The notes: generated by a model not told the origin, from the letters alone. Counted from the first letter of the stretch, positions 8,995 to 16,991 are shown. The stretch is 64,000 nt of DNA from Bacteroides sp. An322 (GCF_002161765.1 NZ_NFIN01000012.1:27810-91809), one strand, 5' to 3'. Made by a program: numbers and translations.

Positions 8995-9603
8995 TTATTC
9001 CCCGACTTTCAGCCGGCGGTCGTTGATTTTGCCCAGGAAACTGTCGCGGAGGTTTGCCGTGCGGGCTTTGCCGCTCAGCTTGAGCGAGCTGACACCGTCG
9101 GCAGTGGCTTTCAGGTGGTCGCAATATACGTTGATGCTGCCTTTGCCCACTCCGTCAATATCTATTTGTGCTGTCTGGCAATGCAGGTCGGCGATTTCCA
9201 CCGTGCCTACACCGTCTATTTCGAAACGGATGTTTCCGGCTTTCAGCGTGCCTTCGCATTCGAATTTGCCTACGCCGTCCAATTTCACTTCTTCCAGCGC
9301 GGGGGCGGAGAGGTAGAGGGTTGCGCCTTGGATGTTCTGTTCCCGTTTGTGGTCTATTCGTTGTTCGATGGTCAGGATGCCGTTCTCTACCGTGGTCGTG
9401 AGCCTTGCCAGTTCTTTTGCCTTGCCTTCGATGCGGCACGAGTAAGTGTCGCTTTGTGTGAAGCGGACGGTTGCCACGCCGTCGATGTGAATGGAGGTAT
9501 ATCCGCTGAGGTTGCGTGTCTCGCTGGTTTCGATGTCTTTTGCCATGCAGGCGTTGAGGCTTGCGCCGATGAATGCGATAAGTGAAAGGATAATCTGTTT
9601 CAT
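8995..9603 (-). CDS. DUF2807 (GIN-domain) exported protein
   Basis: This 202-residue protein has an N-terminal signal sequence (about 1-21, ending near CMAKD; the Cys may also serve as a lipoprotein site). A single DUF2807 domain follows, a right-handed beta-solenoid type fold often labelled putative auto-transporter adhesin head GIN. The motif DGVG or DGVA recurs (HIDGVATV, LDGVGKF, IDGVGTV, IDGVGKG, ADGVSSL) at roughly solenoid-turn spacing. Family members are found near two-component systems and export genes in Bacteroidetes, but their function is not established. Here it sits inside the export operon, between the adaptor and the permeases, which suggests an envelope role. A large repeat array separates it from the adaptor gene. 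Confidence 0.85.
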   Translation of the reverse strand: MKQIILSLIAFIGASLNACMAKDIETSETRNLSGYTSIHIDGVATVRFTQSDTYSCRIEGKAKELARLTTTVENGILTIEQRIDHKREQNIQGATLYLSAPALEEVKLDGVGKFECEGTLKAGNIRFEIDGVGTVEIADLHCQTAQIDIDGVGKGSINVYCDHLKATADGVSSLKLSGKARTANLRDSFLGKINDRRLKVGE

Positions 9604-9633
9604 GATTCGTAGTTTTTAAGTTGTTGTTATGCC

Positions 9634-9857
9634 GTTTAGGACCGTAAATTGGGCTTCCGCCGTCCGGAAAATGCAATTTACGCCCGTAAATTCTATTTTT
9701 TTCGTTTCGGAAGCCCGATTCGACCCCTCGAATTCCATTTTTTTGTCCGTGAAGCCAAATTCAGCCCCCTGAATTGTATTTTTTTTGTCCGGAAAGCCCA
9801 ATTTACGGGCGTAAATTCCGTTTTTTTCTTCTGTGAAGCCAAATTCGTCCCCTCGAA
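9634..9857. repeat. Array of about five 42-bp degenerate palindromic repeats
   Basis: Small palindromes follow each other with a period of 41-43 bp: AATTTACGCCCGTAAATT (9675-9692), ATTCGACCCCTCGAAT (about 9718), ATTCAGCCCCCTGAAT (9759), AATTTACGGGCGTAAATT (9800-9817) and ATTCGTCCCCTCGAAT (about 9843). Each is followed by a T-rich run and a GAAGCC-like box. A partial unit begins near 9634. Because the period is near 42, both strands stay open with 14-residue peptide repeats (85 codons on minus, 77 on plus). I regard these as by-products of the repeat and not as genes. The array lies in the adaptor/DUF2807 gap. Confidence 0.85.
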
Positions 9858-9865
9858 TCGGGGTT

Positions 9866-9915
9866 TTCACCACAGATTTTAATCAATTATTTTAATCCGT
9901 GTAATCTGTGGTGAA
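9866..9915. repeat. Dispersed palindrome, CACAGATTACAC family, copy 3
   Basis: TTCACCACAGATTTTAATC on one side and TAATCCGTGTAATCTGTGG on the other form an imperfect hairpin immediately after the stop codon of the adaptor gene. It is related to the copies at 1463-1520, 6411-6494 and 58966-58987. Confidence 0.75.
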
Positions 9916-9919
9916 AAAA

Positions 9920-11170
9920 TTATTTCAGGATGAGCACTTCGTTGTCTTTGTAGCTTTCGTAGCCGGAGACGATGACCCGTTCGCCTTTCTCCAGGCCTTC
10001 CAATACCTCGTAGTATTGCGGGTTTTGGCGTCCGATGCGGATTTGGCGGCGGTAGGCTTTCTTGCCGTCTTTGTCGAGGACGAAAATCCAGTTGCCTCCC
10101 GTCACTTGGAAGAAGGTGCCTTTCGGGATGAGGACGCTTTGGGTGGGTTCGCCCAGTTGCAGGTCGATGTAGTAGGTTTGTCCGCTGCGGATGTTTTCGG
10201 GGCGGGTGCCTTCGAAGACGAGGTCGGTGCGGAATCGGCCTTCGCGCACTTCGGGGTAGACTTTGCGTACCTTGAGGCGGAACGTTGCGCCTTGGCGTTC
10301 GAAGGTGGCGGGCAGTCCGTTGGTGACGCGGTCGATGTAGTGTTCGTCTATCATCGCTTCAATCTTGAAGTCGGAGAGGTCGTTGATTTGCCCTACCATT
10401 TGTCCGGCGGTGATGTTCTGTCCTAACTCGACGTCGAGCAGTCCCAGTTCGCCGTCTATCGGGGCGCGCACTTCCAGCTTGTCTTTGCGTTCGCGGATGA
10501 GGAGGACGTTCTGCCGCATGTTGTGGAGGTTGTCTTCCATTTGGTCCATTTGGATGGTGCGGTAGATAGAGTCTTGGATGAGGCGTTCGCTGATGAGTCC
10601 GTGTTTTTTCTGTGCCACTTGGTAGTCTTCTTGCGCTTGCAGGAACTCTTCTCGGCTGATGAGGCGTTCGCGGTAGAGGCGTTCGTATTGCTGGAAGGTG
10701 CGGAGCTTGCGGCGGGTGTCTACGTCGAGCTGCACTTTTTCGGTCTCGTTGTTCAGCTTGTCTTGCTGCATGGTTACTTGCGTGTTGCGCAGGAGGTTTT
10801 GCTTTTCGGCGAGTTCCGATTCGGCGTTCAGTATTTGCAGGTCGAGGTTGGAGTTGCTCAGGCGCAGGATGATGTCGCCTTTCTTCACGTGCGCTCCTTC
10901 TTCGACGACTTTTTCCTGCACGATGCCTCCTTCTTCGGGGCTGAGCTGGACGATAGAGATGGGTTGCACTTGTCCGTTGAGGCGGATGTAGTCGTTAAAT
11001 TCGCCGTAGGTCACGTCGGCGATGTTGAGCGCGTCGCCGTCGATGCGCAAGGTTGAGGCGTGGTTGCCGAAGATAATCCAAATCAGCAGAAACAGTACGA
11101 CAGCTCCCCCGGCGATGTAAGGGATGTGTTTCTTCTGGATGCCTTTTTTCTTTTCGAGTTGTATGTCCAT
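9920..11170 (-). CDS. HlyD/MacA-family periplasmic adaptor of the export system
   Basis: This membrane-fusion protein of 416 residues links an inner-membrane ABC permease to TolC. A single N-terminal helix (about 17-37) anchors it. The first half of a lipoyl/barrel-sandwich domain follows, then a long alpha-hairpin coiled coil (about 95-225, rich in Q, E, K and R), the second lipoyl half (ELGLLDVELGQNITAGQMV) and beta-barrel and membrane-proximal domains to the C-terminus. Order, length and context fit MacA-like adaptors of tripartite ABC exporters. It lies 74 bp downstream of the TolC gene on the same strand and should be co-transcribed from the sigma-54 promoter. Confidence 0.92.
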   Translation of the reverse strand: MDIQLEKKKGIQKKHIPYIAGGAVVLFLLIWIIFGNHASTLRIDGDALNIADVTYGEFNDYIRLNGQVQPISIVQLSPEEGGIVQEKVVEEGAHVKKGDIILRLSNSNLDLQILNAESELAEKQNLLRNTQVTMQQDKLNNETEKVQLDVDTRRKLRTFQQYERLYRERLISREEFLQAQEDYQVAQKKHGLISERLIQDSIYRTIQMDQMEDNLHNMRQNVLLIRERKDKLEVRAPIDGELGLLDVELGQNITAGQMVGQINDLSDFKIEAMIDEHYIDRVTNGLPATFERQGATFRLKVRKVYPEVREGRFRTDLVFEGTRPENIRSGQTYYIDLQLGEPTQSVLIPKGTFFQVTGGNWIFVLDKDGKKAYRRQIRIGRQNPQYYEVLEGLEKGERVIVSGYESYKDNEVLILK

Positions 11171-11244
11171 ATCTTTTCTAATTAATAGTTAACAGTTAAT
11201 AGTTGATAACGGCGGGTGTTTCTCTTTTCGTTATTCACTTTTCA

Positions 11245-12609
11245 TTATTCATTATTCACTGGTCTGATGATTTCCTCTCCTTTATAATAATCTACCAGTC
11301 GGCATTTCATCACGTAGGTGAGTTTGCTTTGCAGCAGTCCGGTTTGGCTTTCGAGGAGGGTTGCGGCGTTGTTTTGCACGTCGAGCGAAGTCATCAAGCC
11401 TTCTTCGTACTTGCGGCGGGTGACGCGGTAGGCAATGGAGTCGGAGGTGACTTTCTTTTCCATTTGCAGGCTTTCTTTCAGGAATCCTTCGCGGTCTTGC
11501 ACGGCTTGGAGCACCAGTTTTTGCAGGGCTTCTTTTTGTGCTTCGTATTGCTGGGAGGCGATGAGGTAGTTGTTTTTCGCCTGCTTCACGTTGATAGAGC
11601 CCGACATCCGGTTGAAGATAGGGATGCTTAGGCTGATGCCGAAGTAAGAACCGAAGTTGTTGCTCATCTGGTCGGCGAAGTTGTTGTAGCCCGTCTTGTG
11701 CAGTTCCTTATAATAAGAGGAAGAGATGCCTCCGAAGATGCTGATGCTGGGGAAGAGCGAGCCCCATGAGATTTTGCGTGCCATCAGCGCGGCTTTCTTT
11801 TGCATTTCGCTTTGCCGCAGGGTGGGATTGAATCGGAGGGCGAGGCGGAACACATCGTTGGCTTGCTCGCTGCTCAGCTGCACTTGTTCGATAGCGGGCG
11901 TGTCTATCAGGCGGGTGTCGAGCACGAGGGTGTCTTCTACGGGATAGTTCATCGTCTGTTTCAGGGTGAGCATTGCCGTTTCGTAGAGGTTGCGCTGGTG
12001 GGTGAGGTTGTAGGCATCAGTAGCCTGTTGGGCTTCCATTTGTGCCACGTCTGCCATGCCTTTCAGCCCCAACATCTCTTGGCGTTTGGTCTTATATACT
12101 AAGGAGTCGCTTTCCAAGAGTTTTTTCTCCGCCAGTCGGGTGGTGCCGAAGTAGTAGAGGGCATCGATGTATGCTTGGAAGGTTTCGAGGGCGGTATTGT
12201 CGCGCGCTTCCTGCAAGGCGGCTTTGCCTAACAGTTCATTGGCACGCGATTGGCGCACTTGGTTGATGAGGCTTCCCCCACGAAAGACGGTCATCGAACC
12301 TTCCATTCCATATCCGTTGTTGAAGTTCGATTGTGAGACGTAAGTATTGGTCGCCGGGTCAACCGAACGTCCGTAGCTATACTGTGCGCTCACACTTCCG
12401 CTTACTCCGGGCAGGAATTGCCCGATGGCTTTCATTTTATCCAGCCGATAGTTGTCGGCTTCCAGTTTGCGTTGCTTTACCGTGCGGTTATGCTCTACGG
12501 CGTAAGCCATGCAGCGGTCGATGTCCCACGCTTCTTGGGCGGCTGCCGAAAGGCTGCAAAAACAGAGCATCACGGCGATTGATTTCTGTATATTCATAGG
12601 TCTGTTCAT
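11245..12609 (-). CDS. TolC-family outer-membrane efflux protein
   Basis: This 454-residue protein has a cleavable signal peptide ending near SAAAQ and two outer-membrane efflux (OEP) repeats with long amphipathic alpha-helices (about 30-235 and 240-440). That is the usual length and architecture for TolC homologues, which form the trimeric exit duct. It is the first gene of the leftward export operon. Two in-frame starts are possible, 12609 (MNRPMNIQKS) and 12597 (MNIQKS); both leave a short leader after the sigma-54 promoter at 12639-12654. The following adaptor and permeases identify it as the channel of a tripartite pump. Confidence 0.93.
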   Translation of the reverse strand: MNRPMNIQKSIAVMLCFCSLSAAAQEAWDIDRCMAYAVEHNRTVKQRKLEADNYRLDKMKAIGQFLPGVSGSVSAQYSYGRSVDPATNTYVSQSNFNNGYGMEGSMTVFRGGSLINQVRQSRANELLGKAALQEARDNTALETFQAYIDALYYFGTTRLAEKKLLESDSLVYKTKRQEMLGLKGMADVAQMEAQQATDAYNLTHQRNLYETAMLTLKQTMNYPVEDTLVLDTRLIDTPAIEQVQLSSEQANDVFRLALRFNPTLRQSEMQKKAALMARKISWGSLFPSISIFGGISSSYYKELHKTGYNNFADQMSNNFGSYFGISLSIPIFNRMSGSINVKQAKNNYLIASQQYEAQKEALQKLVLQAVQDREGFLKESLQMEKKVTSDSIAYRVTRRKYEEGLMTSLDVQNNAATLLESQTGLLQSKLTYVMKCRLVDYYKGEEIIRPVNNE

Positions 12610-12638
12610 TATTTCGTTCTTGTTTTTGCTAAATTACA

Positions 12639-12654
12639 TGCAAATATCGTGCCA
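12639..12654 (-). promoter_or_regulatory. Sigma-54 (-24/-12) promoter for the tolC export operon
   Basis: On the minus strand the 16-mer TGGCACGATATTTGCA fits the sigma-54 consensus TGGCAC-N5-TTGCA at every fixed position, with the GG (-24) and GC (-12) dinucleotides correctly spaced. The predicted start is about 19 nt upstream of the first tolC ATG. A sigma-54-dependent activator is encoded divergently next door. Confidence 0.93.
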
Positions 12655-12706
12655 AAATATTAAGGTGTTGATATGTAGTAGGTTATATATTTTAACATTT
12701 CAAGAA

Positions 12707-12747
12707 GTGTCAAAAAATTAGACAGTGAGTGTCAAAAAATTAGACAC
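12707..12747. promoter_or_regulatory. Two tandem palindromic activator sites (UAS)
   Basis: The sequence GTGTCAAAAAATTAGACA occurs at 12707-12724 and again, as the complete palindrome GTGTCAAAAAATTAGACAC, at 12729-12747. The centres are 22 bp apart (two helical turns). The pair lies about 55-110 bp upstream of the sigma-54 promoter and immediately upstream of the regulator's own promoter. This is the expected layout for dimeric NtrC-family enhancer sites, probably with autoregulation. Binding by the adjacent regulator is an inference. Confidence 0.85.
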
Positions 12748-12756
12748 TTGTCAAGA

Positions 12757-12786
12757 TTGGACGTATTGTTTCTTTGTGTATCTTTG
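12757..12786 (+). promoter_or_regulatory. Promoter of the regulator-kinase operon
   Basis: TTGG (12757-12760), an 18-base spacer and TATCTTTG (12779-12786) fit the Bacteroides housekeeping promoter. It begins 10 bp after the second palindromic site, so a bound regulator could influence it. Confidence 0.7.
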
Positions 12787-12798
12787 CAGAGAAGTTTT

Positions 12799-12928
12799 TA
12801 ACGCAGAGGCGCGAAGACGCAAAGTTTTCAATTGAGAGAAAGCAAAGGACACAGAGAGAAAATATAAGGTCTCCGTGTTCTTTGCCTTCTCTAAAATAAT
12901 CTTCTGCGCTTTTGCGTCTCTGCGTTGA
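12799..12928. repeat. Long imperfect inverted repeat in the regulator leader (GCAGAGACGCAAAG type)
   Basis: AACGCAGAGGCGCGAAGACG at the left end and TTTTGCGTCTCTGCGTT at the right end are near-complementary, with further pairing inside (GGACACAGAGA with TCTCCGTGTTC). The 130-nt structure would form in the untranslated leader of the response-regulator mRNA. Related sequence forms the terminator at 50521-50599 and a fragment near 58771-58797. No gene is seen in the rest of the 12610-12953 gap. Confidence 0.7.
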
Positions 12929-12953
12929 ATTTATTATTTAAATATAAACGACA

Positions 12954-14327
12954 ATGACGAAACAAGGGACTTTATTGGTTGTAGACGATAACCGCAATAT
13001 ATTGACTTCGTTGCGATACCTATTGATAGACTATTTCGCACGCATCCTGACGCTCGATTCACCGGTGACGATTCCTACGGTATTGTCGCAAAATGAAGTG
13101 GATGTCGTATTGTTGGATATGAACTTCGCTTCAGGCATCAACAATGGAAACGAAGGGCTTTATTGGCTGAAGGAAATCCGCCGCATCCGTCCGCAGGCAG
13201 GAGTGGTATTGTTTACGGCGTATGCCGATATCGATTTGGCTGTGACAGGCATCAAGGAAGGAGCGGCGGATTTTGTGGTCAAGCCATGGAACAACGACAA
13301 GCTGATTCAGACCTTGACAGATGTATATAATAAGGTATGCGCGTCTAAGAAAGAAAAGAAGCGCACGACGGTAAAGTCGAACGGAACCGATGCGGCGATG
13401 TATTGGGGGAATTCGCCTGCTATCCGTCCTTTGCGGAAGTTGGTGGAAAAAGTAAGCATTACGGATGCTAATATTTTGATTACCGGCGAGAATGGAACGG
13501 GAAAAGATATGCTGGCACGCGAAATCCATCGCCTTTCGAACCGCAAGGACGGTCCGATGGTAGTGGTGGATATGGGTGCCATTACCGAATCGTTGTTCGA
13601 AAGCGAATTGTTCGGTCATGTGAAAGGCTCGTTTACCGATGCGCACGCCGACCGTATCGGGCGTTTCGAAGCGGCTGATGGCGGGACGTTGTTCTTGGAC
13701 GAAATAGCCAATCTGCCTTATTATCTGCAAGCAAAGTTGTTGACAGCTATCCAGAAGCGGAGTTTCATTAAAGTGGGAAGCAATACGCCCCAGCCTACCA
13801 ATATTCGCCTGATTTGTGCTACGAACCGTGATTTGGACGAAATGGTGCGCAAAGGCGAGTTCCGCGAAGACTTGCTTTACCGTATCAATACCATTCACTT
13901 GCATATCCCTTCGCTTCGGGAACGGAAAGAAGATATTCTTCCATTGGCACGGCTGTTTTTGGAACGTTATGCCAAACAATACGGACGGACAAACGGAACG
14001 TTTGCCCCCGATGCGGCAGCACGTTTGTTGGCACATCCGTGGTATGGCAATATCCGCGAATTGCAACACACGATAGAGAAGGCAGTAATTTTAGCGGATG
14101 ACGGCGAATTGCGTGCAGAGTCATTGCAATTGCCGGTTGCCGAAAAAGTGGAAACCGCGGTGGTGGAAGAAAAAGAGGAAATAGCCTTTCATACGTTGGA
14201 CGAGATGGAGCGGACTATGATTCAGCAAGCTCTCGACCAATGTGGCAGTAATTTGTCGCAAGCTGCGGCTAAGTTAGGGATAACCCGTCAGACTTTGTAT
14301 AATAAGATGAAGCGTTATGGGTTATAA
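12954..14327 (+). CDS. NtrC-family sigma-54-dependent response regulator
   Basis: This 457-residue protein has three domains. The receiver domain (about 5-120) carries acidic DD at 11-12, phospho-acceptor D55 in LLDMNF and K in VVKPW. The sigma-54 AAA+ domain (about 150-375) carries Walker A GENGTGKD and Walker B GGTLFLDE. A C-terminal Fis-type helix-turn-helix (LSQAAAKLGITRQTLYNKMKR) ends the protein. The sigma-54 contact loop reads GSFTDA instead of the classical GAFTGA. The protein should be phosphorylated by the overlapping kinase, bind the two palindromes at 12707-12747 and activate the sigma-54 promoter of the divergent export operon. Confidence 0.95.
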   Translation: MTKQGTLLVVDDNRNILTSLRYLLIDYFARILTLDSPVTIPTVLSQNEVDVVLLDMNFASGINNGNEGLYWLKEIRRIRPQAGVVLFTAYADIDLAVTGIKEGAADFVVKPWNNDKLIQTLTDVYNKVCASKKEKKRTTVKSNGTDAAMYWGNSPAIRPLRKLVEKVSITDANILITGENGTGKDMLAREIHRLSNRKDGPMVVVDMGAITESLFESELFGHVKGSFTDAHADRIGRFEAADGGTLFLDEIANLPYYLQAKLLTAIQKRSFIKVGSNTPQPTNIRLICATNRDLDEMVRKGEFREDLLYRINTIHLHIPSLRERKEDILPLARLFLERYAKQYGRTNGTFAPDAAARLLAHPWYGNIRELQHTIEKAVILADDGELRAESLQLPVAEKVETAVVEEKEEIAFHTLDEMERTMIQQALDQCGSNLSQAAAKLGITRQTLYNKMKRYGL

Positions 14328-15621
14328 ATGGATTTATTCTACATTTGCGCGGTTAACGGTGCTGGCAGCAGGGGTTTCCTTACTTACCGTTGGTATTCTG
14401 AAAGAGAATTGGTGGGTAGGTATAGTGGGTGGAATTTTGTGTGTGGTGATGTTGTTTGTTTCTTATTGGATGCAGCAGCAGTTGCGAGAGAAAAGTTGGC
14501 TGATGTTGGAAGCCATTCGCAATCGGGATTATTCATTCCGTCTTCCGCTTTCTGGATTTTCGGGAGGTGAGCGAGTCTTGCAAGAAACGCTGAATCAGTT
14601 TGGTAACCTGATGGGGGAGCAAAAACAATTGATGGAACAGCGGGAGCGTTTTTATGAACAAATACTTTCGGTAGTCAGTTCAGGTATTGTTGTGTTTGAT
14701 GAAAACCAAAGCATCGTACAAACCAACCCGGCAGCAGCACGTTTATTAGGACTCCCAATTCTCAGTACCTTGCGGCAGTTGGAACGTTATGGGTCTGATA
14801 TTCCGCAATTGTTGCGTATGTTAAAAGCGGGGGAACGTTGTAATCTTCAATACACTACAGCGAAAGGTGAAGTGCAATTGTCGGTACATGCGACTGAAAT
14901 GCAAGTGGGTGAGGAGACGGTCCGTATCCTTACTCTGAACGATATCCGTAACGAATTGGATGCAAAGGAATTGGATTCGTGGATTAAACTAACGCGGGTC
15001 TTGACGCACGAAATCATGAATTCCATAGCTCCCATATCGTCGTTGAGCGAGACGTTCTTAAAGCGGAAAGACGTGATAGACAGTCCGATTTATGAGGGTA
15101 TCCGTGCGATACACGAGACATCTACCGGATTGATTTCTTTTGTCGACAGTTACCGGAAATTCTCTGCTTTGCAAAAGCCTTCGCCCGAACCTTTTTATTT
15201 GCTGGATTTGCTTTGCCAGATACAAGAGCTAAGTTTGATACCTGATAACATCTCGCTCACTTTGCAGATAGAGCCTTCCGAATTGATGTTGTATGCCGAT
15301 CCGAACCTTATCCGGCAGGTGTTGATAAATATTTTGAAGAATGCGGTGCAATCCATTGGCGAGGTAAAAGGACGTATTCATGTGCGTGCTTATAGTGCCT
15401 CGGATGAACATATCTTTATTTATATTAGTAACGATGGACCTACGATTCCAGAAGCGGAAGCCGAGCAGATTTTCGTGCCTTTCTTTACGACCCGTGCAGG
15501 TGGAAGTGGTATCGGACTTTCGCTTTCCCGTCAGATTATGAAGCTTTCAAATGGTAGTATCAGTTTGCTCCGTGCAGGAACAAACGGTTGGAATACGACG
15601 TTCGTGCTGGAATTTGAATAA
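14317..15621 (+). CDS. Membrane histidine kinase, NtrB/NtrY-like, partner of the sigma-54 regulator
   Basis: This 434-residue kinase begins 11 bp inside the end of the regulator gene, so translation is probably coupled. Two membrane helices (about 10-26 and 33-52) are joined by a loop of only about five residues, leaving no periplasmic sensor domain. A linker and PAS domain follow (about 110-200, IVVFDENQSIVQTNPAAARLLG). The HisKA motif LTHEIMNSIAPIS carries the phospho-acceptor His. The HATPase domain shows N box NILKNAVQSIG and G box GGSGIGLSLSRQIM. The stimulus is presumably sensed in the membrane or by a partner protein; that part is inference. Confidence 0.94.
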   Translation: MGYKWIYSTFARLTVLAAGVSLLTVGILKENWWVGIVGGILCVVMLFVSYWMQQQLREKSWLMLEAIRNRDYSFRLPLSGFSGGERVLQETLNQFGNLMGEQKQLMEQRERFYEQILSVVSSGIVVFDENQSIVQTNPAAARLLGLPILSTLRQLERYGSDIPQLLRMLKAGERCNLQYTTAKGEVQLSVHATEMQVGEETVRILTLNDIRNELDAKELDSWIKLTRVLTHEIMNSIAPISSLSETFLKRKDVIDSPIYEGIRAIHETSTGLISFVDSYRKFSALQKPSPEPFYLLDLLCQIQELSLIPDNISLTLQIEPSELMLYADPNLIRQVLINILKNAVQSIGEVKGRIHVRAYSASDEHIFIYISNDGPTIPEAEAEQIFVPFFTTRAGGSGIGLSLSRQIMKLSNGSISLLRAGTNGWNTTFVLEFE

Positions 15622-15652
15622 GGAAATATAAGTGAATATCCAGTCCTACCTA

Positions 15653-15672
15653 GGTAGTACTGCAGTACTACC
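15653..15672. repeat. Perfect 20-bp palindrome between convergent genes
   Basis: GGTAGTACTGCAGTACTACC is self-complementary with no loop. Flanking bases CCTA/TAG extend it, and CCAGT/ACTGG pair further out (about 15640-15685). It lies between the histidine kinase gene and the converging GH115 remnant and may act as a terminator or be part of a dispersed repeat. No clear T-run follows on either strand. Confidence 0.7.
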
Positions 15673-15707
15673 CTAGTAAAACTGGAGAAGGATTGAGATG
15701 TATCTTG

Positions 15708-16773
15708 TTATTCGTCCTTAATGATTTGGCGTTGTCCTTCCACTACATGGTGCAATACTTTCATATTTTCTTCATCGTTGCCTTTACCCATTGCCACATC
15801 ACCGTCTCCACGCATGCCAATAGTAATGATATTATCGAAATTCTTATTCCGTTCCAAACCGTCACGGAAGAATTTGTCAAGGTTCTTCTTGTTGGTTGCA
15901 TAATCCCACGCACCGACCTCTTTCCGGCGGTTGGTATATTCCTTGTGGGCACGCATCATGGGTTCGTGGTGTGAGGTACCCATGATAATTCCATATTGGT
16001 CTGCTATCACCGGATTCTGCGGGTCGTCTTCGTTAAATGCAGTAGCCCACATAGCTGGTCAAAAATAATTCGCTTTCAGGCGCAACAGAAGTTCGAATAA
16101 ATGACTGTACATCTTCGAGTTCAGTCCTCCGAATTGAGCAGAAGCCCAGCCGCCGAATGAGGGCCATTCATCGTTGATAAAGATACCGCGGTATTTTACT
16201 TTTGGAGACGGTTGTATATATTTTCCGGCTTTGACATAAAGCGATTCGCTTTTGCGTACAGGTACATCTGCCCACCAATACCACGGGGATACGCCTATTT
16301 TTTCAGAAATGTCGTAGATACCGTAGATTGTACCTCGTTTGTCGCTTCCGGCAACGACTAAATTCCCGTCTACAGTCTGTATCAGAAACGATTCCCATTG
16401 TCCTTTAACAGCAGATACATCCAGTTTTCCTTCCGAAACCAATTGGTCAATCAGCGGGCTTTTCCCGATTGTTCCTATTAAGATAGTTGGGGTAGAAGAG
16501 GAGGTGTTTTTTTATTAATTGCGGTTCTGCGCCCGATACCATTCGAATATCGTTCACCAAGTCTCCTGCTGCACGAACGACTCCTTCCCAGTCTTCGGAA
16601 GAGACGCAAACGGCAGTCGCTTTGCCTTTGGCTGCTATGCAAAAAGCATCAGCCGATTTTTCATATTGAACGTATTGAGGTACCGGACTGAGCAAATCGG
16701 TCTTTACAGGCTCGCTCTTATCGGTACATCCTACTGCTAAAAAAATACTGAGGATAAAGAGAAGTTGTTTCAT
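15708..16773 (-). pseudogene. Decayed GH115 alpha-glucuronidase-like gene
   Basis: Three segments read like the first 340 or so residues of the intact GH115 at 19097-21664. The start at 16773 gives a lipoprotein signal (SIFLAVGCTDKS). A frameshift falls in a run of seven T (16507-16513); removing one base restores SSTPTILIGTIGKSPLIDQL and joins the next segment. An in-frame TGA at 16061-16059 replaces the Trp of the conserved LWPAMW, after which MWATAFNEDDP continues in the same frame. The frame then stops after QRQIIKDE at 15708, where the intact protein continues for about 500 more residues. The three lesions show a dead gene. It is the distal relic of the xylan locus. Confidence 0.9.
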
Positions 16774-16918
16774 TATTTGATACTATTAAAAGGTTAATTC
16801 CGCCAACGGGTAGAGAGAATAAAAATGAATCGTTTCATGGATAAAGATTTAGAGCTATGTGTTTGTTGATTGTGGATATCAGAAGTAAGGAAGAGAAGTC
16901 GTATTTTATTGAGGTTGT

Positions 16919-16970
16919 AGGAGTTAAAAGCCAATGCTTTTTATAATAGAACTATTGGCTTTTAACTCCT
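16919..16970 (-). terminator. 17-bp perfect inverted repeat after the GH43 gene
   Basis: AGGAGTTAAAAGCCAAT (16919-16935) and its exact reverse complement (16954-16970) enclose an 18-base loop, 22 bp past the GH43 stop. The hairpin should be stable in RNA, but no T-run follows it on the minus strand, so termination is likely but not proven. The rest of the 16774-16991 gap holds nothing recognisable. Confidence 0.6.
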
Positions 16971-16991
16971 CTAACTCTTAATTCTTCATTC

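Noticed and set aside
9616..9873. 85-codon minus-strand frame (and a 77-codon plus-strand frame) over the adaptor/DUF2807 gap
   Set aside because: Both frames consist only of the 42-bp palindromic repeats; a period divisible by three keeps both strands open. No start context, signal or known domain is seen.
12799..12928. Riboswitch in the leader of the response regulator
   Set aside because: The sequence is a copy of a dispersed palindrome also seen at gpmI and 58771; no known riboswitch core is visible.
15708..16052. Independent small GH115-like gene
   Set aside because: It is in the same frame as the segment 16059-16442, separated only by a TGA in place of a conserved Trp codon, so it is part of the same pseudogene.
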